NCBI GenBank assembly: GCA_037447655.1
Contig: JBBHKE010000176.1
Span: 436,691-500,690, forward strand
Source of the DNA: Zygnema cylindricum
Taxonomy: Eukaryota > Streptophyta > Zygnematophyceae > Zygnematales > Zygnemataceae
Reading direction: 5' to 3'
Length of the DNA stretch: 64,000 nt
Position numbers and translations under genes: made by a program. Below the pieces are notes generated by a model that made no database searches, was not told the origin of the DNA, and was given only the letters and a program-made list of their open reading frames with translations. Numbering within the stretch: the stretch's first letter is position 1; each line of letters opens with the position of its first letter. This document shows, in pieces, positions 33,201 to 44,062 of the stretch.

Positions 33201-34623
33201 CATTGAGAGATTTAAGGCTCGGGTAGTGGCAAAAGGGTTCACCCAAAAGGAGGGGATAGATTATTAGGAGACCTTTGCTCCAAAAGTTCGATTCCCATCT
33301 GTAAGGATTCTCCTTAGTTTAGCAGCAGCGGAAGACATGGAGATACATCAGATGGATATTAAGACCGCCTTCCTCAACGGTGAACTGGAGGAGGAAATCT
33401 TCATGCGCCAACCAGAAGGTTTTGTAGAGGAAGGAGAGGAAAGCAAAGTCTATCGACTTATAAAGTCCCTATATGGACTCAAGCAGGCCCCCAGACATTG
33501 GAATACGAAACTAGATGAGTTTCTTACCACTCTGAGGTATATTCGGATCAGTTCTGACCATTCTATTTATATGTTTGAAGATGAGAATGGTGTGATTTTT
33601 ATTGCAAGTTATGTGGATGATTTGCTGGTATTGAGTAAGTCTACGGAGAAGATAAATAGGCTAAAGAGAGATCTGGGAAGCAGATTTGACATGAAGGATT
33701 TAGGGGAGGCTAAATATAATTTGGGAATTCAAATGGAAAGAGATAGGGGGAAAAGGATCATCAGAATTACTCAGAAAGAGGCTATAGGAAATATGATAGA
33801 GAAGTTCCAGATGGAGAATGCAAACAACTGTACCACTCCCATGGACTTGAAGAAAGTAAGTGATGGGTGTGTAGAAGGAGGAGTGATAATGCTAGATGAT
33901 CAGATGAGTCCAAAAGAGAGAGAGTTTATGAAGTCTATTTCTTACAGACAGGTGGTAGGAAGTTTGATTTACTTTATGAATTGTACCAGGCCTGACATAG
34001 CTGCAACAGTTGGAGTCCTCAGTAGGAGTCTTAATGATCCTAGAAAGAGAGACTGGGAGGCAGCCAGGAGAGTAATGAGATATCTAGTGGGAACTAGGGA
34101 TCTATGGTTGCATTTGGGAGGGGAGCACATTGACATCACTTCTTGGAGTGATGCCAATTATGGGGATGCACCTATGAGAAGATGTACTTCTGGGTATGTA
34201 TTATATGTGGGGGAAGGTGCTTGTTGTTTGAGCAGCAAGCAATAAAAGGTGGTTGCTCAGTCCACTATGGAGGCTGAGTACATGGCCTCTTGTTCTGAGT
34301 GAAAGAGCTGATGTGGGTGAAGTCCTTATTGCAAGAATTGGGGTACATGAAAAAAGAAGTGCATGAAGTATTTTGTGATAATCAAGCTGCAATTGCAATT
34401 GCATCCAATCCAAAACATCATTTCAAAGCTAAGCATATGGACATAAGATTGAGCTTTGTGACGAAAAAAGTTGAAAATAAAATTGTGAGTCTTGTTTATA
34501 AGAGTGATGGGGAATTGGTGGCTGATATGATGACAAAGCCTGTGCCATCTCCCAAGCTAAAGTACTGTAGAGAAAAATGTGGATTAAAAGAGAAATAAAA
34601 ATTAGACTACAAAATAAGTAGAG
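30268..34623 (+). pseudogene. Copia gag-pol remnant, array unit 2 (E2)
   Basis: A full-length but decayed gag-pol. The coding start is the ATG at 30248 within LTR 1; the primer site AGTTATGGGCCCACC (30268-30282) has its first base changed from the G of intact copies. A one-base deletion in early gag (about 30371) and later stops break the frame. Recognisable parts: zinc knuckle CHFCKNPGHFIADC (about 31132-31175), protease WIIDSGASMHM (about 31395), integrase, reverse transcriptase with YVDD (about 33611), and RNase H (to 34590). From 32024 to 34914 it appears identical to 26676-29566, including all the stops. Upstream of that the two units are only about 90% alike. Confidence 0.9.
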
Positions 34624-35621
34624 TGTTGAAATCACTAGATTTAGGGGAGGTATTTTCTAGGTCTTAATTAAAATAAAAAGAAAAGAAAAGCAGAGGCAGC
34701 TTGTTTCCACCTTCTCTCTCTAGCCCCCATACTTGCTGTAGTCACTGAAGGAGAGAGAGGGCGGTGGAGCCATGGCTGCCTTAGCTCCATAGGCAAGGCT
34801 TAAGAGTGACCTAAGTCACTCTTAACCTAAAAGGTTGAGTCCAGCAGGACTCGAACCTCCGACCGGTAGGGCGAGGCAAAGCCATCAACCCTTACCAGTC
34901 TCTCATAGTAGTCCGTTAGGATACATAGGGTTCGATAGCTATTTTAACATTAGCTATAGAATTAATCCGATTAACGGAATACCAAATGAAGGACATAAGA
35001 ACTTGTTGGGTTTTAGTGCGCATGAAACAAATGTATCGCACATTTGTTATTTTCAACGGCGAACATTAAAAGCCAGTTTAGATCCGACGGCTCGCATCAT
35101 CGCTGCAATCCCGGAATGGCCGTCTTGGCGGTTTTCGGATGTGACATGACTTGTCGACACGTGGCAAGATATCATTGGGAAGCGGGAATTCCAGGGAGCA
35201 TAAAGACAAGTACGAAGGAGACAGACGTCCCCTCTATGGCCTTGTCGTACACTAGCCGTACAAAAAGTACATCAGCCGTAGTACCTGTATGTACTAAATA
35301 GTCTTTTGATTGGTTCATACATCACTAGATAGGGGTTAAGAGAGGGGTTTAGAACTTAGAGGATTGAGGAGGTAGCCACCTCTCTCCCAACAAGCTTGTA
35401 TAAATATTGGCATCTTTGCCACTTGATATTTAATCGCCTGGTTGGGCGTTTTCAGTGATTTTTTTTGCTGTGGACTCAGGGGAGTCTAGACTGCACATGG
35501 GTGCAGTTAGGTTATCTATTTATCTGCTAGGGTGGCAGTTGCTCTCGTTGAAAGTGGGTTAATCAAAAACTATCTAGAGGCTTCCTCAATTTTTGGTCCA
35601 AATGGGGGACACAAAATTGCA
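34624..35621 (+). mobile_element. Copia LTR 2 of the array
   Basis: A 998-bp LTR with the same TGTTGAAATCACTAG start as LTR 1, ending ...CACAAAATTGCA. The antisense tRNA-like module lies at about 34837-34918 and a TATA-like TGTATAAATATTGG at about 35396. It is the 3' LTR of unit 2. What follows belongs to a different subfamily and lacks gag. Confidence 0.85.
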
Positions 35622-38463
35622 ACTTTATTATGCTGGTGTTCATGATATAATGATGTGGCATAAGAGGCTTGGGCATGTGAATCTAGATAAGCTAAGAGAG
35701 ATGAAAAAGATGGGAGTGGTGGAAGGAATTGAGTTCAGTGAGAGTGAGAATCTAAGTGATTGTAGTGGATGTGCTCAAGGTAAAGCACACATATTCCCCT
35801 TTCCCAAAAAAACCACCTATAGGGGAGAAAAAAATCTAGATCTAGTACATATAGATATTTAGGGACCGGCCAAAGTGCCCTCACCGGGGGGGAAGAGATT
35901 TATGATGACTATCACTGATGATTGGTCTCGGTATTCCTGGGTGTATTTTTTAAAAAACAAGTCAGAAGCTCAGGATTATTTTAGACACTATAAAGCATGG
36001 AGCGAAAAACTCTATGAAACTCGAATCAAGAGAGTAAGGAGTGACAATTGTGGAGAGTATACTTCTAACCAGTTTGAGTATCTTCTCACGGAAGATGGAT
36101 TTCAACACCAAAAGACAGTTCCAGAAAACCCGGAACAGAATGGGGTAGCTGAACGATTAAATAGGACACTGAGTGATAGTGTTAGAAGTATGTTGTCGAA
36201 TAAGATGATAGGAAAAAGGTTTTGGGCAGAAGAATGAACTATGCTAATTACCTCAAAAATAGAGTTCTTACCTCAGCTATAAAAGATCAAACACCTTATG
36301 AGAAATGGACTGGCCGAAAACCAGACATATCTCACTTAAAGGTTTTCGGTAGTCAAGTATTCAGTCTAGATACAGATCGGTCTAATTGGAAGCTAGATCC
36401 TAAAGGAAAACCGGGATACTTATTAGGATATGATGAGGATGTTAAAGGATATAGAGTTTACGATCTAAAAAGGGAAGATATAATCTTAGTAAAACATCTA
36501 GTAGTTATGGATGAAGGAAAGTCTGTGGATCCCTTCAAGTATACAAAGTCAGTAAAAATCAGATTTGAGTCAGAAAATTCCGATGACTTTGAGCTTTTTA
36601 ACTATCCAGGTTTTAGAGAAGATGACATTCTTGCAGGTACAAATCAGACCAAAAAGGACTCGGCTACGGAAACTCCAGTGTCAACTCTACCCGAAGCGGA
36701 AGACGTGGTGGAAATTGATTTGGAATCAAGGGATAGGGGAGAAGCAGAGATTGTTCAAAAGAACCCACGAGAACCATCTATTCCGGCCACAGATTTTGAG
36801 GGGGGGAGGAGAAGTAGCAAAATATTACAAGTTAATAACAAGGTAACAAAACTATCTCATCAAGATGAACCTCAAACTTATGGAGAGGCGATGACTTGTC
36901 CAGAAAAGAACCGGTGGAAGACAGCCATCAATGAGGAGATGGACTCAATTATGGCAGCCGATACTTAGAAGCTAGTGGACTCTCCACCTAACCGAAAACC
37001 AATCGGTTGTAAGTGGGTTTTCAAATTAAAACTGAACCCGGATAACACCATTGAGCGTTACAAAGCCTGATTAGTGGCAAAAGGATTTACACAGAAAGAA
37101 GGAATCAACTACAAGGAAACCTTTGCCCCGGTAGTTAGATTTCCTTCCGTCCGCATACTTCTCTGTCTAGCAGTAGCGGAAGACATGGAGGTGCACCAGA
37201 TGGACATCAAAACAACCTTTTTGCATTGAGAATTGGAAGAGGAGATCTTCATGCGACAACCTGAAGGATTTGTGGAGGAAGGAGAGGAGAGTAAGGTATG
37301 TCGGTTAATTAAATCCCTTTACGGTTTGAAACAGGCGCCTCGACAGTAAAATAAGAAACTTGATGAGTTTCTTACCGGTCTGGGATATATCCGGATCGGC
37401 TCAGATCACTCAATCTATGTTTTTGAAGATGAGGAAGGTATTATATTTATTGCAATTTATGTTGATGATTTGCTTGTTTTAAGTAAATCAATGGAAAAAA
37501 TTAAGAAATTGAAAACCGATCTTAAAGGGAGATTTGAAATGAAGAATATCGGGGAAGCAAAATATATTTTGGGAATTCAAGTAGAAACAGACCGAGAAAG
37601 AAAGATTTTATGATTGACTCAAAAGAAAGCAATAGAGAACATGTTGGAAAAATTTCAGATGGATAAAGCTAATAGTTGTACAACTCCAATGGAGTTAAAC
37701 AAGGGAAATAAGGGGAGTGAGGAAGAAGGAGTCATAGTCTTAGACGAGGAATTAAGTCTTGAAGAACAGAAGTTCATGCAGACTATTCATTACAGGCAAG
37801 TAGTGGGAAGCCTAATCTATTTTATGAATTGTACGCAACCGGATTTAGCTGCGGCTATAGGAGTGTTGAGTAGAAGTCTAAATGCTCCCACTAAGAAGGA
37901 TTGGGAGGCAGCTAAGAGAGTCTATAGATATTTGATAGGAACTTAGGATCTATGGTTGCATTTGGGTGGGGAGAATACAGACATCACTACTTGGAGTGAT
38001 GCCAGTTATGGTGATGCTCTGATGAGGAGATGTACTTCTAGATATGTATTATATGTGGGTGATGGGGCTTGCTGTTGGAGTAGCAAACAACAAAAGGTTA
38101 TTGAGCAGTCCACCATGGAGGCTGAGTATATGGCCTCTTGCTCTGCTGTAAAAGAATTCATGTGGGTCAAGTCTTTGCTTGGTGAGCTTGGTCACCTTAA
38201 GAGTGGTGTGGAGAATTTTTTTTGTGATAATCAGGCAGCAATCGCTTTTGCCAATGCTAAACATCATTTTAAAGCCAATCACATGGACATTAGACTCAGA
38301 TATGTTAGAGAGAAAGTAGAAAACAAAATAATCAGTTTAGAGTACCGACCAGATAGCGAGATGGTGGCAGATATGATGACCAAACCTGTGCCTTCCCTTA
38401 AGCTAATTTTCTGTTGGGAGAAGTGTGGTCTGAAATTAAAGAGTGACTAGAAAATAAGGGGAG
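35622..38463 (+). pseudogene. 5'-truncated Copia pol remnant, subfamily F
   Basis: Starts abruptly at the integrase zinc region (WHKRLGHVNLDKL, about 35655) directly after LTR 2, so gag and protease are absent. It then shows the integrase core (VHIDI followed by a TAG at 35860, RSDN region at about 36037), a frameshift near 36234, and reverse transcriptase with YVDD (about 37458) broken by TAG at 36966, TGA at 37069 and others, then RNase H (37956-38450). It ends with the polypurine tract AAAATAAGGGGAG (38451-38463). The amino-acid sequence differs more from A and B than units 1 and 2 do. Non-functional. Confidence 0.88.
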
Positions 38464-39513
38464 TGTAGAAATTAATGGTTCTTTTAGTATTTTGTAGGTC
38501 TAAAATAAAGTGCAGAAAAAGATGCCGAGGCAGTCTAACTCTAACTTCTCTCTCCAACTCTCACACTTGTTGCAGTCACTGAGAAATTGGAGAGGAAGCT
38601 TGTGTCATGGCTGCCTATGCTTTTCTAAGATTTACGAGGTAGTAAAGTAGTTAATTTACTAAAAGGAAGTTGTCGCCTAGAGGATTTGATCCTGGTATCT
38701 ACGGATAGAAAATGCCGCCGGTAGCCGGTAACCTCATCCATTTAGTCAAGGATTAGTGGTAAATGATATAGAGTGTATTACATATATAAACGTTAACATG
38801 TAGGCTTATTCATTTAACAACAACTATATATGGGATACATAGAGTCAGTTATAAAAGTACGGATTATGAGTACGAGGAATAAATAAGTACCGCGCATTTG
38901 TTTTAGATAGCGAAACAAATACACCGCCACTATATATGAAGGCTACGATTGAAATCGGCATTCAATCGGACGGCCGGAAAGCATGTCGAGATCGGGGAAG
39001 AAGATTTCCGCGGTTTTTGGTCGCCCCCACATCGGATGACACGTGGCAACACGACATTGGATTTAGGCATCTCCAGGGATTAGGGAAACGAATCCAGAAA
39101 AGACACGTGTCAATATTTTTGTCATGTCGTACAATGTTCGGACATAAATTACATCGGCAGCTGTACTTTTTTGTACGTTACAACAATATGATTGGTGCCG
39201 TAGGTTAGTAGATAGAGTTTTAGAAAGAGATAGGACTTAGAAAAAATTGGTAGATAGGACCCTCTCTCATAGAGAGCTTCTGTACAAAAGGTCAACTTTG
39301 ACCCTCCATAACTTATTGCTCAGGGGAGCAAATTCAGAGATTGTTTTTGCTATAGACTCAGGGGAGTCTTGCTTTCACAGGGGTGAAGGTGGTCAAAGTT
39401 TTTGTTTGCCAGGGTGGCGGTTGTTCGTGCTGAAATACAAAGGGGTCAGGGTTACCCTAGAGGCTTCGTGTGAGCTACTTACTCTGAGGTCCTATAGAGG
39501 TCTCAGAGTTGCA
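38464..39513 (+). mobile_element. Copia LTR 3, subfamily F
   Basis: A 1,050-bp LTR beginning TGTAGAAATTAATGG after the polypurine tract and ending ...CTCAGAGTTGCA. It has the antisense tRNA-like module at about 38669-38752 (B-box GATCAAATC reversed at 38683-38691). Its sequence differs from LTR 1 and 2. The DNA after it is a MITE right arm; no matching 5-bp duplication was found at the left end of the array. Confidence 0.75.
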
Positions 39514-39641
39514 TATTTTTTGTACAATTTTCCGTACCAGAACTGTACGGACACCCATTTTTTACCAAATATATCGCGATGATTTATTTCGGTCCTGGTA
39601 CGATTTATCAAGGACCTTAACCGATCGATAATCGATATATC
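39514..39641 (+). mobile_element. Interrupted MITE, left fragment
   Basis: Matches the right half of the TAGTGTTGGGTATCG MITE at 22645-23020 (CCGTACAATTTTCCGTAC-type and GACGATTTATC..GATATAT segments). It continues at 44011-44062 after removal of element D. The MITE's own left arm is missing. Confidence 0.8.
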
Positions 39642-40835
39642 TGTTGGAATTCAAGTATTTTTTAGGTCTAGAGATTGCAAAATAAAAAGCAAAATAGTAG
39701 ATATTGACAGCCTGCCTCTAACTCCTCCTCAAGTCCCCACACTTGTCGCAGTCACTGAAGACTGAAGGAGGAGTTAGCCATGGCTGCCTGTGCTGTCTAG
39801 AGGGAGACAGATAGTTGTTTTATAGGGGGTTTTCTCTAAAAGATAGTTTTGTCAGGTCCAGGATTTGATCCTGGTACCTACCACTTGTCACACCAGCAAT
39901 AGCCGGTAGTCTTATCCAGATAGTCTAAATTGTATTAGATATTACGAGGTATGATATTTATTTAAATAAATACAATAAGAATAATTCATTTAACTAGAAC
40001 TATATGCATACTGCATAGAAACAGTTGTGGAAAGTACGACGTACGGTACGATTACGAAATAAATACCGCGCGGTTTGTTTGACGCCGGAAAGAATACCGC
40101 GCAAGTATTTATGACGGCCACGATTGAAATCCAAATTTGATCCGACGGCCGCGAAGGATGCCGAGATCGCGGCGTACGATTTTGGCGGTTTGCGATCACC
40201 ACCACATTAAGTGACACGTGGTAACACTACATTGGATTGCGGCAACTCCGGAGATTACGGGAACAAATCCGGATATGACACGTGTCGACATTTTTGCCAT
40301 GTCGTACAATGGCCGTACATAAAGTACACCGGCACCTGTACTTTTATGTACGATACAGTAACTTGATTGGTGCCGTACTTCAGTAGATAGAGTTTTAGAG
40401 AGGGAATAGGACTTAGATAAATTTTGGGTAGGCAACTGCCTCTCCCAGAGAGCACCCTGTATAAATGGCAAACTTTGGCCAGCCATAACTATCAATTTAC
40501 TTGACCATTTTCAGTGATTCTTTTTGCTGCGGACTCAGGGGAGTCTAGGCTACACAGGGGTGTAGTCGGTCAGAGTTTTTGTCTGCCAGGGTGGCTGTAT
40601 TTCTAAGGGAAAGTCAAAGTGGGTGAATGTGTCCAAATCTCATATTCTAACTTTGCATTCTGTGGTGGAACTGAGCACACAGAAAGTGTTATTTCACAGG
40701 GGTGAATCTATATTGGGGTTGTGACTGTCAAGGGGTCAATCACTTGGGTTTATATTAACTTGGAGTCGGCACTATCAAGATTAGCTTCTTTTGGATCTGC
40801 ATACTCTGAGGGCCAATGGAGGTCTCAGAGTTTCA
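39642..40835 (+). mobile_element. Element D, 5' LTR
   Basis: A 1,194-bp LTR starting TGTTGGAATTCAAG and ending GAGTTTCA. The 3' partner at 42817-44010 differs at only about six positions by eye (roughly 0.5%), so insertion was recent. It is flanked by ATATC on the outside of both LTRs (39637-39641 and 44011-44015). A TATA-like TGTATAAATGG is at about 40452. The gag ATG at 40816 lies inside it. Confidence 0.95.
39856..39930 (-). other. Antisense tRNA-like module in element D LTR
   Basis: On the minus strand: an A-box-like TAGACTATCTGG (39916-39927), a hairpin ACCGGC..GCTGGT, and a T-arm-like CCAGG-ATCAAAT-CCTGG with a 5-bp stem and 7-base loop (39857-39873) that contains B-box GATCAAATC. The 3' LTR carries the same module at about 43031-43105. 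No acceptor stem is visible. Confidence 0.5.
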
Positions 40836-42798
40836 GGTTATGGGCCCACCATCTAGGGTGCCTATGTTTGATGGAACAGGCTTCACGTATTGGGCGTTTA
40901 CAATGGAGGGATTGCTTTTCGAGAAGCACTTATGGGGAATTGTTGCGGGACAAGTGAGATGTCCGCCACCTAGCTTTGGAGGAGCTTACTACGGAGAATC
41001 ATCTGAGACTGTCCAGAATATCACCCGGAGTTCAGATGCAACGGAAGGTGAAGGGAAAAACCTTTCCGTGGATGGGGAAATAGGGGAGAAGGAAAAAGGG
41101 ACACCTATGGTGAGGGGAGCTAGGCTCTCAGCTATGGTACCACATGTAGGGATTAAAACTGAAGAAAATAACAGGAAAATATGGGAATACAAAAACACTA
41201 TAGCAAAACATCTCATACTTAGATATGTGTCTAAGTCAATAGCTATCACTCTTTTAAGTCTAACCAAGTCTTCGGAGATATAGGAAGCACTAACTCAGAT
41301 TTATAAGAGTGAGACTATTCAGAGGCAGCAATTAGTAAAACAAGAAATAGATGCCTACGTTTATAAAGGCGGTAGCATGATAGAGTTTTGTAATGATATT
41401 GCTGCGTTATATGTTGAGCTTACTAGTGCGGGATATGTAGAATCTGAGGAGAGTAAGATTAATACACTAATTATGAAACTCCCAGATGAGTACGAAAACA
41501 TAATTTGTCGTATGCAGGCAATGGATGGCTCCTCATGGACTTGGAGCTTTACCATGGGGATAATTCTTGTGAGGGAAAGCAATTTGGAGCTTCGTAGGGG
41601 AAAGGACAGGGTCAATGCATTTTCAGCTGGTGGTGATTGGCGGAATCGTGATGAGAGGAACGGCGGTGACGAGCGGAAGCGTGATGAGAAGAACGGTGGT
41701 GACGAGCGGAAGCGTGATGAGAGAAAGAAAGACAAAGGTAAACCTTATCGGAACTTTGGTGGAAAGAGAGGGAGAGGAAAAGGCACGGGAGCTTTGAAAA
41801 AAGCGGTTTGCTTCTTTTGTAGGGAACCGGGTCATTATATGGAGGAATGCCCTTGTTTGGAAAAACTTAGAAGTTGGAATGTGGATGAGGAGGACGAAGA
41901 TGAAGAGGAGAAAGAGGATGAAGAAAAATTGGAGCTTCTTCACATCGGTAGAATGGGGAAGGGAGAAAAGTACACAGAAATTGCTCGAAGGCAACAGTGT
42001 GCTTTTGGAGGTATAAGGGAAGTAAAGAGAGAAGAGGTACTTGAGGATGTCAAGGAGTGTAGAGTATATGATTTAGAAATGAGAAAGTCAGATCTAGGAT
42101 CCATAAGTGAAAACGGGAAAGATAAAATTAATGAGGATAATTTTATACACAATAGGGAAACAGAAAACTGGTTGGAAAGGGAGACTTCAACGGATTCCGA
42201 GGAAAGGGGAGAAGTGAAACTCGAAGAGGTTTTAAAGGATAGGGGAGAAGAGAAATATTTGATTAAAGGTTTAGGGGAGAAGAAATATTTATTGGGAACT
42301 AAATTAGAAAGTAATAGTGGAAAGAATTCCATGGGAGAGAGTGAGGGAAGTTCAGAAAATGGGGTAATTATCATGGATAAAAATATGAGTACGAAAGATA
42401 TAGATCTTATGAGGAACTTAGTGGGGACTAGTGGTTTTTGGGAATATTTGGGGGTGGATGGATTTGACATCACTACTTGGTGTGACGAAGATGTGCCTGT
42501 AAAAGGGTTAGCATCTAGGTGTATGTTGCAGATTGGAAATGGGGCTGGCTATTTGGATCGCAAGAGGGAAATCGGTTTGTGTGTGGATGAAAGAGTGATG
42601 AAGTGGATAAAATCTTTGCTTGAATTTAAGAAAAATGGGATGTTAAATAAAATGTGTGATATAATTATCATTTCAGTTCATTTAATGCACTGTGTTAAAT
42701 ACTTAAGTTTTATGAAAGGAAAAGGAAAAAGGAAAAAGAAAAGGAAAAAGGGGAGGGGATGTTTGTTTACTTGTTTGTGGGAGTTGAAAGAAAAATAG
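40816..42798 (+). CDS. Element D gag-like frame with stitched pol fragments
   Basis: One frame of 661 codons with a single in-frame TAG at 41281-41283 (codon 156), at a place where the A/B protein has Trp (TGG). The N-terminal half matches Copia gag, ending in an intact zinc knuckle (C332, CFFCREPGHYMEEC) preceded by a repeated DERNGGDERKR-type basic stretch. Protease, integrase and reverse transcriptase cores are absent. Instead the C-terminal half strings together short matches to scattered pol segments in correct order, for example ECRVYDLEM (integrase C-terminal part), EKKYLLG, NGVIIMDKNMS and DITTWCDE (around RNase H). Several large deletions must therefore each have kept the frame open. 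It would need enzymes from another element to move. The product is presumably a capsid-like protein; the TAG could be a late mutation or be read through. Confidence 0.8.
40836..40850 (+). promoter_or_regulatory. Primer-binding site of element D
   Basis: GGTTATGGGCCCACC directly after the LTR. It is complementary to the anticodon arm of initiator tRNA-Met, as in Drosophila copia, where a cleaved 5' half-tRNA primes. It lies within the coding frame, where it reads (Q)VMGPP. Confidence 0.85.
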
Positions 42799-42803
42799 AC
42801 TAG

Positions 42804-42816
42804 AAAATAAGGGGAG
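42804..42816 (+). promoter_or_regulatory. Polypurine tract of element D
   Basis: AAAATAAGGGGAG immediately before the 3' LTR, the expected plus-strand primer. The same 13 bases precede the 3' LTRs of elements A, B and F. Confidence 0.9.
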
Positions 42817-44010
42817 TGTTGGAATTCAAGTATTTTCTAGGTCTAGAGATTGCAAAATAAAAAGCAAAATAGTAGATATTGACAGCCTGCCTCTAACTCC
42901 TCCTCAAGTCCCCACACTTGTCGCAGTCACTGAAGACTGAAGGAGGAGTTAGCCATGGCTGCCTGTGCTGTCTAGAGGGAGACAGATAGTTGTTTTATAG
43001 GGGGTTTTCTCTAAAAGATAGTTTTGTCAGGTCCAGGATTTGATCCTGGTACCTACCACTTGTCACACCAGCAATAGCCGGTAGTCTTATCCAGATAGTC
43101 TAAATTGTATTAGATATTACGAGGTATGATATTTATTTAAATAAATACAATAAGAATAATTCATTTAACTAGAACTATATGCATACTGCATAGAAACAGT
43201 TGTGGAAAGTACGACGTACGGTACGATTACGAAATAAATACCGCGCGGTTTGTTTGACGCCGGAAAGAATACCGCGCAAGTATTTATGACGGCCACGATT
43301 GAAATCCAAATTTGATCCGACGGCCGCGAAGGATGCCGAGATCGCGGCGTACGATTTTGGCGGTTTGCGATCACCACCACATTAAGTGACACGTGGTAAC
43401 ACTACATTGGATTGCGGCAACTCCGGAGATTACGGGAACAAATCCGGATATGACACGTGTCGACATTTTTGCCATGTCGTACAATGGCCGTACATAAAGT
43501 ACACCGGCACCTGTACTTTTATGTACGATACAGTAATTTGATTGGTGCCGTACTTTAGTAGATAGAGTTTTAGAGAGGGAATAGGACTTAGATAAATTTT
43601 GGGTAGGCAACTGCCTCTCCCAGAGAGCACCCTGTATAAATGGCAAACTTTGGCCAGCCATAACTATCAATTTACTTGACCATTTTCAGTGATTCTTTTT
43701 GCTGCGGACTTAGGGGAGTCTAGGCTACACAGGGGTGTAGTCGGTCAGAGTTTTTGTCTGCCAGGGTGGCTGTATTTCTAAGGGAAAGTCAAAGTGGGTG
43801 AATGTGTCCAAATCTCATATTCTAACTTTGCATTCTGTGGTGGAACTGAGCACACAGAAAGTGTTATTTCACAGGGGTGAATCTATATTGGGGTTGTGAC
43901 TGTCAAGGGGTCAGTCACTTGGGTTTATATTAACTTGGAGTCGGCACTATCTAGATTAGCTTCTTTTGGATCTGCATACTCTGAGGGCCAATGGAGGTCT
44001 CAGAGTTTCA
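42817..44010 (+). mobile_element. Element D, 3' LTR
   Basis: A 1,194-bp partner of 39642-40835, with ATATC immediately following. The gag ATG carried in this LTR reads into the flanking MITE for some 30 codons before a stop. Confidence 0.95.
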
Positions 44011-44062
44011 ATATCGAATATCGAGATTATTGCGATATGATTTTACCCGATACCCAACACTA
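44011..44062 (+). mobile_element. Interrupted MITE, right end
   Basis: ATATCGAATATCG ... CCGATACCCAACACTA, the right terminal repeat of the MITE broken by element D. The first five bases are the ATATC target duplication. Confidence 0.85.

Noticed and set aside
38464-39513. LTR 2 and LTR 3 as the two LTRs of one element F
   Set aside because: Their sequences differ (TGTTGAAATCACTAG against TGTAGAAATTAATGG starts, different bodies), and F lacks gag next to LTR 2; F more likely lost its own 5' LTR.
40816-42798. Element D as an env-carrying or complete retroelement
   Set aside because: No membrane-type segment or polymerase core is present; the extra C-terminal matches are short pieces of pol.
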